A stretch of DNA of 64,000 bases from positions 248,001-312,000 of the forward strand of contig NZ_OY780957.1 in assembly GCF_963675985.1 (NCBI RefSeq). Direction: 5' to 3'. A program made the position numbers and the translations under genes. A model generated the notes under the pieces. The model worked only from the letters and a program-made list of their open reading frames with translations, ran no database searches and had not been told where the DNA came from. The first letter of the stretch is position 1, and each line of letters opens with the position of its first letter. The DNA is from an uncultured Roseibium sp. (lineage in GTDB: Bacteria; Pseudomonadota; Alphaproteobacteria; Rhizobiales; Stappiaceae). Positions 9,553 to 18,308 of this stretch are shown here, one piece after another.

Positions 9553-9586
9553 CCGGTAATACCGGCCGGCCGCACGGATGTGCGGC
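9553..9586. repeat. Two adjacent inverted repeats between the formamidase genes
   Basis: CCGGTA-A-TACCGG (9553-9565) is a perfect 13-base palindrome. It is followed by GCCGCAC-GGAT-GTGCGGC (9569-9586), a 7-bp stem with a 4-base loop. They lie in the 151-base gap upstream of the AraC-formamidase fusion. They could be an operator for the fusion's AraC domain, an mRNA processing hairpin or a weak attenuator; there is no T-run after the stems on either strand. Confidence 0.5.
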
Positions 9587-9645
9587 GCGGCATGACCCTC
9601 ACACTCATATTGCACCTGCGAAGAAAAGAATGCCAGTGCTGTTCT

Positions 9646-10887
9646 TCAGTCGCATCGGAACACGTTCTTGCGGATGGACCCGTGCACACCCCAGTTGGCG
9701 TCAACCACCTGGGTGACGCCGAAGTCGGCGGCGACCGACATCAGCGCAATCGCCTCATCCTCACTCAAATTGTGAACCGTCATCAGGAACCGCCGGAGCT
9801 TGCGGAAGGCGTCCCGCATGGCCCGGTCCACGCTGGAATGCTGGGCCACTTCCGTTTGGGCATTCGCGCCGAGCTCGGCCAGGTAATTGGAGAAGGTGAA
9901 GCCGTAGACAGACCATTGGTCGTCCGTCTCCAGCATCGGATGCTCCAGCCCTTCCAGAACGGTTCCGCCGAGATCGTTCTTCTTGTGCAGGATGAATTCG
10001 AAGTCGCCAGTGAGAGAGGTTTCAATGGCCGTGCCGCCGAGTTCGCTGTCGCCCTGAGCGGCATGGGGATCGCCGACGGAGAAATAGGCGCCGTCGACGG
10101 CAACGGGATAATACATGCGCGCGCCCTTGCCGATGCGCCAGTCGTCGATATTGCCACCGGTATAGGACGGCGGGATGGAACTGACGAAATCCGCTTCCGA
10201 AGGAGCAAGGCCCATCGTGCCGAAATGCAGCCGCGCGGGAACGCGCACGTTGGCAAGGATGTTTTCCCGCTTCCTGATCAGTGAATGATCCACGCGAACG
10301 CCGGGATAGTCGATGGTCGGGTGAACGATGCCGTCCGGGTCGGTCTGCGGCATCCAGACATAGTTGTAGACGGCCTTGGCAAACGGCTCGCCGGTCGTGT
10401 CGAGTTCGAAGATCGTGACCACCTCTCGTGGCTTCGGCTCCTCGATCAGATCGTGATACTGGAAGCCCCAGTTGGCGGCCGCGTTGGACCCGAAGCAGCG
10501 GCCGCAGAAACAGGCGTTTCCGCTCGGACGCGGGCGGACGTCGAGGATACGGACCTCGAGCACATCGCCGGGCTCGGCCCCTTCGACGGCCACCGGGCCG
10601 GTCATCAGGTGAACGCCAACGCCTTCGCCCGAACCGCGCTCGAAGGGGCCCTCTGTCGGACCGGAACCACGCCGCGCCATGGTCTTTTCTTCCCTGGTCC
10701 AGTGATAGATCGCTTCCGCCGCCGGATCGCCCTTGATCATCCGCTCGTAGTCGTCGTTTGCGTGATGGGTCAGGGTCTCGATCGTTGCCCGATCGCCCGA
10801 CTTGACCACCAGCGAAGGCTCGACCTTCTTGCTGAAATAGCCCCAATGCACGGTCGCGGGGGAGACGGTCAGAGTGTGATGTTTCAT
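9646..10887 (-). CDS. Acetamidase/formamidase
   Basis: A 413-residue member of the acetamidase/formamidase (FmdA_AmdA) family, full length from MKHHTLTVSPATVHWGYFS to NWGVHGSIRKNVFRCD. Conserved blocks include GEGVGVHLMTGPVAVEGAEPGD, IGDPHAAQGDSELGGTAIE and DEAIALMSVAADFGVTQVVDANWG. It hydrolyses a small amide to ammonia and a carboxylate; formamide versus acetamide cannot be decided from sequence. The start at 10887 has GGAGAAGAAG directly before ATG; an extension to 10956 is rejected because it lacks a comparable ribosome site. It lies 99 bases after the transporter gene and before its AraC-fused paralogue, indicating amide uptake and use as nitrogen source. Cytoplasmic, no signal peptide. 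Confidence 0.92.
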   Translation of the reverse strand: MKHHTLTVSPATVHWGYFSKKVEPSLVVKSGDRATIETLTHHANDDYERMIKGDPAAEAIYHWTREEKTMARRGSGPTEGPFERGSGEGVGVHLMTGPVAVEGAEPGDVLEVRILDVRPRPSGNACFCGRCFGSNAAANWGFQYHDLIEEPKPREVVTIFELDTTGEPFAKAVYNYVWMPQTDPDGIVHPTIDYPGVRVDHSLIRKRENILANVRVPARLHFGTMGLAPSEADFVSSIPPSYTGGNIDDWRIGKGARMYYPVAVDGAYFSVGDPHAAQGDSELGGTAIETSLTGDFEFILHKKNDLGGTVLEGLEHPMLETDDQWSVYGFTFSNYLAELGANAQTEVAQHSSVDRAMRDAFRKLRRFLMTVHNLSEDEAIALMSVAADFGVTQVVDANWGVHGSIRKNVFRCD

Positions 10888-10986
10888 CTTCTTCTCCAAT
10901 AGGTTACCTGAACCGCCGATCCTACCGGCGATGTCTTGTGGCCCGATCCCGGGCAAAGGCGGGTATCTCCGACAGCCGGTTGCGGC

Positions 10987-12591
10987 CTACGCCGTCAGAG
11001 CGGCATCTTCGGAAATGATTTGCAGGAACTGCGCGGTACGCGGGTTCTTCGGCTTCGTCAGCACCTCCTCCGCCGGGCCTTGCTCGACGACGGCCCCGTC
11101 GGCAAGGAAGACCGCGCGGTCGGCCACTTCCCGGGCGAAGCTGATCTGGTGGGTGGAAATCACCATGGTCAGACCGTCTTCCACAGCCAGCCGGCGGATC
11201 ACTTCCAGCACCTCGCTGACCAGTTCGGGATCGAGTGCGGAGGTCGGCTCGTCAAGCAGCAGCACCGCCGGATTGGGCGCCAGGGCCCGGGCGATCGCGA
11301 CCCGCTGCTGCTGACCGCCGGACATGTGCCGCGGCAGGGCGTCGGCCCGGTGGCTCAGGCCCACCCGGTCCAGCAGTTCCATTGCCCTTCGATCGGCGTC
11401 GAACTTGGACAGATGCTGCACCCACCGTAGCGGGCCGGCGATGTTTTCCCGCGCGGTCAGATGGGCGAAGAGGTTGAAGTTCTGAAACACCATGCCGACC
11501 CCGACGGCGGTACGCGCTTCGGCGATCGCCCGCGGCGCCAACCTTTTTCCGTTGCTGTCGATGCCGAGCTGCCGGTCGGTGACCCTGATCGTGCCGCTGT
11601 CCCAGGATTCCAGGTGGTTGATACAACGCAGGAGAGTGCTCTTGCCGGAACCGCTCGGCCCCAGAAGCGCGACCACCTCGCCGATGTGGACTGTCAGATC
11701 GAGCCCGGCCAGAACGGTCCGGCCTTCGTAGCTCTTGTTCAGGGAGCCGATCTCGATTGCCGGCCGGCTCCCCGCAATTGCCTGAGCGCGCTTGTGACGG
11801 TCGACCGGATGGCTCGCCTTGGCCGATGGGGCCGGAAGCGGCGTGGGAACGATTTCCTCGGCAGCCGGTTCGCCTTCCGCTTCGGCAACCGAAGGTTCCC
11901 GGTACCAGGGCAGGAGCCGGGCGAACCGGGCCTTGGGGTTCGGATGATCGAGATCGAGCATGATTTCGACGACGATCTGAATGGACGCGATGCCTCCCGT
12001 CAGAACCAGATACATCAGGCCAGATGCGAAGAAGATCGAGAAGAAGTCGAAGTTGGCCGAGGCGAGCTGCGTGCTGCGCAGGGTCAGTTCCTGGACCGAC
12101 ACGACAGAGGCGAGCGACGAGTTCTTGAGCGCGCTCACGGCCTCGTTGCCAAGGGCGGGAACCATGGACCGGAACGCCTGGGGCACCACGATGCGGATCA
12201 TGGTCACAAGCGGCGTCATGCCAAGTGCCTGTCCGGCGCTGATCTGGCCTTTGTCGACACTGATAATGTTGGCGCGGATGATTTCAGCGATAAAGGGCGC
12301 TTCGTTCAGCGCCAGCGCGAGACTGGCCGCCTCGACCGCCGTCAGCTTGATGCCGATCATCGGCAGGGCGTTGTAGCAGAAGATCATCTGCAGGATGAGC
12401 GGGGTGCCGCGGAAGATGATCGCGTAGATGCGCGCGGTGATCGCCAGAGCACGAAACCGGCTGAGCTGCATGCCAGCCAGCACAATCCCCATGACACTGG
12501 CACCGGCAAGGCCCAGGCCGGTGATCAGTAGCGTATAGACGATTCCGGTGACCAGATAGGGCTGGGTGAGATAGTGGAGGAAGAGGTCCAT
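10987..12591 (-). CDS. Polar amino acid-type ABC transporter, permease fused to ATPase
   Basis: A 534-residue fusion. Residues 1-230 are a HisM/GlnP-type permease with several membrane helices and the EAA loop (SAGQALGMTPLVTMIRIVVPQA, about 118-139). A Pro/Ala/Glu-rich linker (about 231-275) leads to a complete ABC ATPase: Walker A GPSGSGKST at 311-319, signature MSGGQQQR at 423-430 and Walker B LLLDEPTSALD near 443-452. Permease and ATPase are usually separate in the polar amino acid family, so one gene here encodes the whole inner-membrane part, which would work as a homodimer. The cognate binding protein is encoded 69 bases upstream. Neighbouring formamidases make a small amide or an amide-bearing amino acid derivative the likely substrate (inference). 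Confidence 0.93.
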   Translation of the reverse strand: MDLFLHYLTQPYLVTGIVYTLLITGLGLAGASVMGIVLAGMQLSRFRALAITARIYAIIFRGTPLILQMIFCYNALPMIGIKLTAVEAASLALALNEAPFIAEIIRANIISVDKGQISAGQALGMTPLVTMIRIVVPQAFRSMVPALGNEAVSALKNSSLASVVSVQELTLRSTQLASANFDFFSIFFASGLMYLVLTGGIASIQIVVEIMLDLDHPNPKARFARLLPWYREPSVAEAEGEPAAEEIVPTPLPAPSAKASHPVDRHKRAQAIAGSRPAIEIGSLNKSYEGRTVLAGLDLTVHIGEVVALLGPSGSGKSTLLRCINHLESWDSGTIRVTDRQLGIDSNGKRLAPRAIAEARTAVGVGMVFQNFNLFAHLTARENIAGPLRWVQHLSKFDADRRAMELLDRVGLSHRADALPRHMSGGQQQRVAIARALAPNPAVLLLDEPTSALDPELVSEVLEVIRRLAVEDGLTMVISTHQISFAREVADRAVFLADGAVVEQGPAEEVLTKPKNPRTAQFLQIISEDAALTA

Positions 12592-12660
12592 AGGAGCCTT
12601 CGCTGTAGCGCAATACGAGGGAGACGGCCCGGCCAGAGGTGACCGGACCGCCGTTTCGAC

Positions 12661-13578
12661 TTACTCGGCCAGAACCAGCTTCGGTGCTTCGATCTGGTCT
12701 TCCGGCAGGTTCCACTTCTTCATCATTTCCAGCTGCATGCCGGAATCCTGGATCAGGGTCAGGGCCGCAACGACCGCATCGCGGAACTCGACATTGTTCC
12801 GGGGGACGGCGATACCGACCGAATACGGCAGGGTGACCGCGGTCGCCTTGGCAAGCTGATCCGGATAGGCCTCGACCGCACCATCGACGGTGTTCGCGTC
12901 GTTGATGTAGGTGTCGGCACGGCCGGAGAGGATCGCCTGGATGCAGTTGGCGTTGTTGTCGTAGAGCTGGATTTCAGGCGCCGGCTTGCCCGCGGCCTTG
13001 CATTCGGCTTCCAGCGCCTGAATGAGCGGAACCTCCACGTAGCCGGTGTTTTCGGCTGCCACCGTGCCGCACATGGACAGGTTGATGCCGGTAATCCCTT
13101 TCGGATTGCCCTTGGCGACGAGCACGCCGTCGAACACCTTCAGATAGGTGACGAAGTCGGCTGCCTTGGCGCGTTCGACCGTGGCGTAGATATCGGAAAT
13201 CACGATGTCGGCCTGACCGGCCTGGAGGGTGGTCAGCAGGGCCGCGAAGGTCACCGGCTTGTAGGTCAGACTGAAGCCGAGACACTCGCCGATCGCCTCG
13301 CCCAGATCGATATCGAAACCGACGTATTTGGTCGGATCTTCCGGGTCGAGGGCCTCGTAACCCGGCGTATGCGGGTTCACAGCATTGACCAGGGTCTTGC
13401 CCTTGAGATCCGGATATTTCGCCTGCAGGTCCGCACAGCCGGCCGGCGCAGCCTGGGCGGTTCCGGTGGAAAGGACCGTGGATGCGACCATCGCACCGGT
13501 CACGATCTGCACGGCCAGTCCGACGCCCGCACAGACGCTGAGCAAAGCTCGGGACTTCATGAAATTCGGTTTGGTCAT
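12661..13578 (-). CDS. Periplasmic solute-binding protein, polar amino acid ABC family
   Basis: A 305-residue family-3 type binding protein. A long N-terminal signal (hydrophobic from SVCAGVGLAVQIV to TGTAQA, cleavage near residue 42) leads into the mature domain with GFDIDLGEAIGECLGFSLTYKPV and LQAGQADIVISDIYATVERAKAADF, typical SBP_bac_3 blocks. The start ATG at 13578 has GGAG eight bases upstream; a 12-residue longer frame has no site. It should deliver ligand to the fused permease-ATPase encoded next. It is the first gene of the minus-strand amide locus, so the main promoter is expected in the AT-rich 13579-13797 gap. Confidence 0.92.
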   Translation of the reverse strand: MTKPNFMKSRALLSVCAGVGLAVQIVTGAMVASTVLSTGTAQAAPAGCADLQAKYPDLKGKTLVNAVNPHTPGYEALDPEDPTKYVGFDIDLGEAIGECLGFSLTYKPVTFAALLTTLQAGQADIVISDIYATVERAKAADFVTYLKVFDGVLVAKGNPKGITGINLSMCGTVAAENTGYVEVPLIQALEAECKAAGKPAPEIQLYDNNANCIQAILSGRADTYINDANTVDGAVEAYPDQLAKATAVTLPYSVGIAVPRNNVEFRDAVVAALTLIQDSGMQLEMMKKWNLPEDQIEAPKLVLAE

Positions 13579-13797
13579 ATCACGCTCCGTAGTGTTGATC
13601 CTGAATTGCTGCATGCCGCTTCAAACAGGATTGAGCGTAAGAGAACCTTTGTCAGAATTCGTTGTTTAGAGACGCACTATTTGTTGTTTCAAGTACGATG
13701 AATTTGTTCCCGAAAAGGGTGAATGCTCAATAAATATACTTCAATTGCACAAATAACACTCAAATTGAGGAATATTTACTCTGATCAACCAACCTCA
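13579..13797. promoter_or_regulatory. AT-rich upstream region of the amide-uptake operon
   Basis: A 219-base non-coding gap, markedly AT-richer than its surroundings, between the binding-protein start (minus strand) and the tetR stop. It holds a perfect 11-base palindrome CTCAA-A-TTGAG at 13759-13769. It must contain the promoter for the minus-strand operon, but no convincing -35/-10 pair stands out, so the exact start is not called. Confidence 0.45.
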
Positions 13798-14409
13798 TCA
13801 CGAAGGCTCGATGTCGGGAAGCAGGCGGGCGACGGAAACGATGTAGTCGGAAACGCTGTCCCGCTTGGGGTCGAACCACTCAAGCGACCAATTCAGCGCG
13901 CCGACCAGCGCATAACGCAGATAGCGCACTTGGCGGTCGTCCGCGTCCTCGCCCAGATAGGCGCGAATGATGCCGTTCCAGACCCTGTCGTAATCCCGGC
14001 GAACGCCTTTGAGTTCCGCTTGAACGGTATCCGGCACAAAGGGATAGCAGCGGATATGGGCGGAAGAGAAGTCGCTGGCGGACAGCAAGGTTTCCAAATG
14101 GATCTGCAGCCCCCTGACCAATCGCTCCTTCGGCGACAAGTCGCCTGTCTGTTTCAGGCCGTCCGTGACCGCATCCGAGACGATCTCGACCCCGAGCCGC
14201 ATCACCTCGGTTGCCAGAACTTCCTTAGAGGCGAAATGATAATAGAGGCTTCCGGCCTTCATGCCGACTTCCGCCGCCAGGTCCCGCAAGGACATCTCCG
14301 CATAACCGCGCTCGCGCATCATCCGCGCGGCGACCATGAGGATTTCCTGACGGGAAACGGCGGCCTTGGGCTTCTGTTCCGTCTTTCGGGCGCTCCCGGA
14401 TTTACTCAA
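13798..14409 (-). CDS. TetR/AcrR family transcriptional regulator
   Basis: A 203-residue TetR-family protein. The N-terminal DNA-binding domain spans residues ~18-65: RQEILMVAARMMRERGYAEMSLRDL, then the recognition region EVGMKAGSLYYHFASKEVLA. The C-terminal ligand domain is not assignable to a subfamily. Its ATG overlaps the stop of the alcohol dehydrogenase gene by 4 bases (14406-14409), so it is the last gene of the acyl-CoA dehydrogenase/alcohol dehydrogenase operon. It is the obvious candidate to bind the nested palindrome at 16691-16728 and control both divergent operons, presumably sensing an acyl-CoA or branched acid (inference). Confidence 0.93.
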   Translation of the reverse strand: MSKSGSARKTEQKPKAAVSRQEILMVAARMMRERGYAEMSLRDLAAEVGMKAGSLYYHFASKEVLATEVMRLGVEIVSDAVTDGLKQTGDLSPKERLVRGLQIHLETLLSASDFSSAHIRCYPFVPDTVQAELKGVRRDYDRVWNGIIRAYLGEDADDRQVRYLRYALVGALNWSLEWFDPKRDSVSDYIVSVARLLPDIEPS

Positions 14410-15443
14410 TGGCCGGTCTCCTGCACACAGGAAATACAGACATTGCCGAAACCGCCGCCGCTTTCGAGCGCCCGAAAGGCGTCCGGTGCCTTGTCGAAGG
14501 GGAAAACGGTCTCCACCACAGGCCTGATCTGATGAAGATCCATGGCCCGATTAAGCGCCACCAAGGCCTGGCGGGACCCGACCGAAACCGATTGCAGCGT
14601 CAGCCGGCGTGTCAGCACCAGCGGCAGAAACAGTTCTGCGCTATTCCCGGTCACGTTGCCGACCAGAATGATGGTCCCACCGATTTTCGACGCCTTGACC
14701 GACTCCATGAGCGTGGCCGCTCCACCGAGTTCCACGACGCGGTCGCAACCAGCGCCACCGGTAAATTCCCGTACCGTTTTCGACCAGTTGGGGACCTCGT
14801 TGCGATCGATCGCCAGATCCGCACCAAGCTTTCGGACATGGGCCGCCCTTTCCGCCGAAGAGGTTGTCACGACCACCCGCGCGCCGGCTGCCTTGGCAAG
14901 GGAAATCGCGAGGAGGGCGACACCTCCGGTCCCCAGAATCAGAACGGTTTCTCCCGGACGCACAGGGGCGGGCTCGCTGAGCGCGCTCCAGGCGGTGACA
15001 CCGGCACATGGCAAGGTCGCCGCTTCCGCATCCGTCAGATAATCGGGTACGCGCACGAGCGCCCTCGCAGGAAAAATCCCGTGAGAGGTGAGCACACCAT
15101 CCAATGGCCCACCGAGACGTCCGCTTTCCAGGTTCTGAGGCGGCGCACCGCCATCCCAATGCTGGAAGAAGGCAGGCGAGACGCGATCACCTACGGAGAA
15201 ATCCCGGACCGCAGAGCCGGTTTCGATGATCTTGCCAACACCGTCCGACAGCGGAATAAGCGGCGTCGTTACGGCCTTGCCATGTTGCCCGCGCATGACG
15301 ACAAGATCACGGTAATTCAGGGAAGCCGTGCTTAGTTCCAACAGAACCTCATCCGGCCCTGGCCGCGGTGTCTCGCCCTCGCAAAGCACCAGGTTTTCCA
15401 GCCCGAAACCATCCCTGAACGACCAGTACCGCATATCCCTCAC
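14406..15443 (-). CDS. Zinc-independent medium-chain alcohol dehydrogenase/quinone oxidoreductase
   Basis: A 345-residue medium-chain dehydrogenase/reductase. The GroES-like N-terminus (SLNYRDLVVMRGQHG, LIPLSDGVGKIIETG) has the Asn-Tyr-Arg-Asp of quinone-oxidoreductase-like members in place of a zinc-binding Cys. The Rossmann fold is seen in LILGTGGVALLAISLAKAAGARVVVTTSS, about residues 168-195. It probably reduces or oxidises an alcohol, aldehyde or enone using NAD(P)H. It overlaps tetR by 4 bases and its start lies within the last codons of the acyl-CoA dehydrogenase gene, so translation is coupled. Its role beside acyl-CoA enzymes suggests an upstream oxidation step of the same catabolic route. 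Confidence 0.88.
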   Translation of the reverse strand: MRDMRYWSFRDGFGLENLVLCEGETPRPGPDEVLLELSTASLNYRDLVVMRGQHGKAVTTPLIPLSDGVGKIIETGSAVRDFSVGDRVSPAFFQHWDGGAPPQNLESGRLGGPLDGVLTSHGIFPARALVRVPDYLTDAEAATLPCAGVTAWSALSEPAPVRPGETVLILGTGGVALLAISLAKAAGARVVVTTSSAERAAHVRKLGADLAIDRNEVPNWSKTVREFTGGAGCDRVVELGGAATLMESVKASKIGGTIILVGNVTGNSAELFLPLVLTRRLTLQSVSVGSRQALVALNRAMDLHQIRPVVETVFPFDKAPDAFRALESGGGFGNVCISCVQETGH

Positions 15444-16612
15444 ATCCGCTTGGCGACTTCTTCCAGCATGACTTCCGTCGCACCACCTCCGATCGCCTGC
15501 ACCCGCGCATCGCGCGACATGCGTTCGATCGTGCTTTCACTCATGAAGCCCATCCCGCCGTGGAACTGGACACAGGCGTACATCACCTCGTTCACCAGCT
15601 CGCCGCAGTAGGCCTTGATCATCGATACCTCACGCACGAGCTGTTCGCCAGCCGCGACCCGCGCCGCGGTCGCATAGATCATCTGCCGGCCCATCTCGAC
15701 CTTCGTCGTCAGCTCCGCAAGCCGCTGCCGGATCACCTGCTTGTCCCAAAGCGGCGCGCCGAACGCCTTCCGCTCGCGCACGTAATCAACCGTCAACTCG
15801 ATGGCGGCCTGGGCCTCACCCATGGACATGGCCCCGAGAACCAGCCGCTCGTTCTGGAAATTCTTCATGATCTCGTAAAAACCGCGACCCTCTTGCCCCA
15901 GGACTGCCTCGGCCGGCAGGCGCACATCGGCGAAGGAGAGCTCTGCCGTATCGGAACTGCGCCAGCCATGCTTGTCCAGCGACCGCGACACGGAAAACCC
16001 GGGCGTCCCCTTCTCGACAATGAACATGGTCACCGACTGGCTTGCGGGACCGGAGCTGTCGGTCTTGGCCGCCACGCAATAGACGTCGCCCAACACACCG
16101 TTGGTGATGAACATCTTGGAGCCGTTCAGCACGTAGTGACTGCCATCCCACCGCGCCGTGGTGCGGATGCCTTTCACGTCGGACCCGGCATCCGGCTCGG
16201 TCACGCCAACGGCCGTGATGATCTCACCGGAAACCACCTTCGGCAGATATTTCGCCTTCTGAGCGTCGTTGCCGGCGTTGAAAATATGAACCGAGGCCAT
16301 GTCGGTATGCACCAGCACGGTGATCGCGACCCCGGCATAGGTGGATCGCCCCAGTTCCTCCGCCAGGACCACGGTTGCCAGTTCGTCCATGGCCGAACCG
16401 CCGTATTCCTCCGGATAGCGAATGCCGAAGAAGCCGAGTTCTCCCATCCTGCGCAGCACATCGCGCGGGGTTGCTCCTTCTTCCTCCCAGGCAGCGGCGT
16501 GGGGCTTGATCTCCTCTTCGACGAACCGGCGGACCTGGGCCCGCAGCAAGTGATGCTCCTCGCTGAAAAAGAAGTTGCTCGACGTGGTCGCGTCAAATCC
16601 CGAACTTGCCAT
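15440..16612 (-). CDS. Acyl-CoA dehydrogenase
   Basis: A 390-residue FAD-dependent acyl-CoA dehydrogenase. Family blocks seen: ITAVGVTEPDAGSDVKGIRTTA (FAD/substrate loop), KMFITNG, and CVQFHGGMGFMSESTIERMSRDAR near the C-terminus. The usual IYEGT motif with the catalytic glutamate of short/medium-chain enzymes reads AIGGGATEV, so the base probably sits at the alternative site used by isovaleryl-CoA and long-chain enzymes. The start at 16612 has GGGAGGAAAC directly upstream. It heads the minus-strand operon facing a divergent acyl-CoA carboxylase, as in leucine/isovalerate or acyclic terpene breakdown; actual specificity is open. Confidence 0.92.
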   Translation of the reverse strand: MASSGFDATTSSNFFFSEEHHLLRAQVRRFVEEEIKPHAAAWEEEGATPRDVLRRMGELGFFGIRYPEEYGGSAMDELATVVLAEELGRSTYAGVAITVLVHTDMASVHIFNAGNDAQKAKYLPKVVSGEIITAVGVTEPDAGSDVKGIRTTARWDGSHYVLNGSKMFITNGVLGDVYCVAAKTDSSGPASQSVTMFIVEKGTPGFSVSRSLDKHGWRSSDTAELSFADVRLPAEAVLGQEGRGFYEIMKNFQNERLVLGAMSMGEAQAAIELTVDYVRERKAFGAPLWDKQVIRQRLAELTTKVEMGRQMIYATAARVAAGEQLVREVSMIKAYCGELVNEVMYACVQFHGGMGFMSESTIERMSRDARVQAIGGGATEVMLEEVAKRM

Positions 16613-16690
16613 GTTTCCTCCCACTACTCTCCGCCTGCCAAGGCTCACGGCCCAAAAGTTGCGGGCTTCAATTTTAAGGTGGCTGCGGAG

Positions 16691-16728
16691 TTGACATGTT
16701 TTCTAACGGTCGTTAGTCAGAATGTCAA
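16691..16728. promoter_or_regulatory. Nested palindromic operator in a divergent promoter
   Basis: In the 143-base gap between the two divergent acyl-CoA operons lies a 38-base symmetric element: outer arms TTGACAT (16691-16697) and ATGTCAA (16722-16728), inner arms CTAACG (16703-16708) and CGTTAG (16711-16716), all centred between 16709 and 16710. The outer arms supply a TTGACA -35 box on each strand; at 17-bp spacing the -10 candidates are TAGTCA (plus) and TAGAAA (minus). The inner 6-2-6 inverted repeat is the size of a TetR-family site. A bound TetR dimer would cover both promoters at once. Confidence 0.75.
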
Positions 16729-16755
16729 ATCGGATTTCCAGGGAGGAAAGACGCC

Positions 16756-18300
16756 ATGGCTGAGATTGACGCATTGGTTTCAACGCTGCGCGAAACGCTC
16801 AAAAGTGCGTCCGAGGGCGGCGGCGAGAAATTCCGCACCCGCCATGCGGAACGCGGCAAGCTGTTCGTGCGCGACCGGATCGACCTCATCCTCGACGCCG
16901 AAACCGCTTTCCTGGAACTGTCCCCTCTTGCGGCCCACGACCTTTACGGCGGCGAGGTGCCAGGAGCCGGCATCGTCACCGGGATCGGCATGATCCATGA
17001 CCGACCCTGCATGATCATCGCCAATGACGCGACGGTCAAAGGCGGCTCCTTCTTCGCCGAAACGGTGCGCAAGCATTCCCGCGCCCAGGAAATCGCCCGG
17101 GAACACCGCCTGCCCTGCCTCTATCTCGTCGACTGCGGCGGAGCATTCCTCCCCGAGCAGGACCGGGTCTTTCCCGACAGGGACCATTTCGGCGGCGCCT
17201 TCTGGCGCCAGTGTCAGATGTCCGCGGAAGGCATCCCGCAAATATCCGTCGTCTTCGGCGGCTGCACGGCAGGAGGGGCCTATATCCCGGCCCTCAGCGA
17301 CCAGGTGATCATGGTGCGCGGCACGGGCCGCATCCATCTGGGCGGCCCGCCCATCGTCAAGGCCGCCATCAATGAGGTCGTCGATGGCGAAACGCTTGGC
17401 GGCGCCGACATGCAGACGACCGTCTCCGGCGTCAGCGACCATATCGCCCCGGACGAGATCACGGCGCTTCAGAAGCTGCGTGAGATCGTCGCCAATCTGG
17501 GGGACGGCCGCCGGATCACCCCGCCGTTAAGTGCCTCTGTCCCGCCAAAAGCCATTCACGGCACGCCCCAGGATCACGCTCCGGTCGATCTCAAGCGGCC
17601 GACGGACATGCGCGCCCTGATCCTTTCCATGGTCGACGGCTCGGAGCTTTCGGAATTCAAGTCCGACTACGGTTCCACGCTGATCACCGGGTTTGCCCGC
17701 ATCCATGGGTACCCGGTCGGGATCCTCGCCAATGACGGCGCGCTGTTTTCCGAAAGTTCGGTCAAGGGCGCCCATTTCATCGAACTCTGCGACCAGCGCC
17801 AGATCCCGCTGATCTTCCTGCAGAACATCACCGGCTTCATGGTCGGCACCGAGGCCGAGCGCGGCGGGATCGCCAAGCATTCCGCCAAGCTCGTCTATGC
17901 GGTCGCCAACGCGCGCGTGCCGAAATACACGATCATCGTCGGCGGCTCCTACGGGGCAGGCAACTACGGCATGTGCGGCCGGGGCTTCCGTCCGCGCTTC
18001 CTGTTCTCCTGGCCCAACGCCCGCATTGCCACCATGAGCCCGGACGTCGCCTCGACCGTCGTCACAGACTTGCGCCGCGCCAGCCTAAAGGGCTCCGCCT
18101 CGGACCAGGACATTGCCCAACTCGATGCGAAGACCCGCGCGCAGTTCGAGGAGCAGTCCGATCCCTATTACGCGACGGCTCGGCTGTGGGACGACGGCAT
18201 CATCGAGCCGAACCAGACCCGCGACGTGCTCGGCCTCTGCATTTCCCTTGCCGCCGGCGAGGACCGCGACACCGGTTCGCGCCCGGTCTACAGAATGTGA
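16756..18300 (+). CDS. Acyl-CoA carboxylase, carboxyltransferase subunit
   Basis: A 514-residue carboxyltransferase of the methylcrotonyl-/geranyl-/propionyl-CoA carboxylase family. Both crotonase-like halves are present: the N-domain with VVFGGCTAGGAYIPALSD and RIHLGGPPIVKAAINEVV, and the C-domain with GTEAERGGIAKHSAKLVYAVANARVPK and GGSYGAGNYGMCGR. It transfers CO2 from carboxybiotin to an acyl-CoA. Length and the C-terminal block resemble methylcrotonyl-CoA carboxylase beta more than propionyl-CoA carboxylase, but substrate is not settled. GGGAGG lies 10 bases before ATG. The biotin carboxylase gene begins 8 bases after its stop. Confidence 0.92.
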   Translation: MAEIDALVSTLRETLKSASEGGGEKFRTRHAERGKLFVRDRIDLILDAETAFLELSPLAAHDLYGGEVPGAGIVTGIGMIHDRPCMIIANDATVKGGSFFAETVRKHSRAQEIAREHRLPCLYLVDCGGAFLPEQDRVFPDRDHFGGAFWRQCQMSAEGIPQISVVFGGCTAGGAYIPALSDQVIMVRGTGRIHLGGPPIVKAAINEVVDGETLGGADMQTTVSGVSDHIAPDEITALQKLREIVANLGDGRRITPPLSASVPPKAIHGTPQDHAPVDLKRPTDMRALILSMVDGSELSEFKSDYGSTLITGFARIHGYPVGILANDGALFSESSVKGAHFIELCDQRQIPLIFLQNITGFMVGTEAERGGIAKHSAKLVYAVANARVPKYTIIVGGSYGAGNYGMCGRGFRPRFLFSWPNARIATMSPDVASTVVTDLRRASLKGSASDQDIAQLDAKTRAQFEEQSDPYYATARLWDDGIIEPNQTRDVLGLCISLAAGEDRDTGSRPVYRM

Positions 18301-18308
18301 GGCTGGCC

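Noticed and set aside
11461..12531. Plus-strand open frame of 356 codons over the permease-ATPase gene
   Set aside because: Composition typical of antisense GC-rich sequence; the minus strand has Walker motifs and a normal permease.
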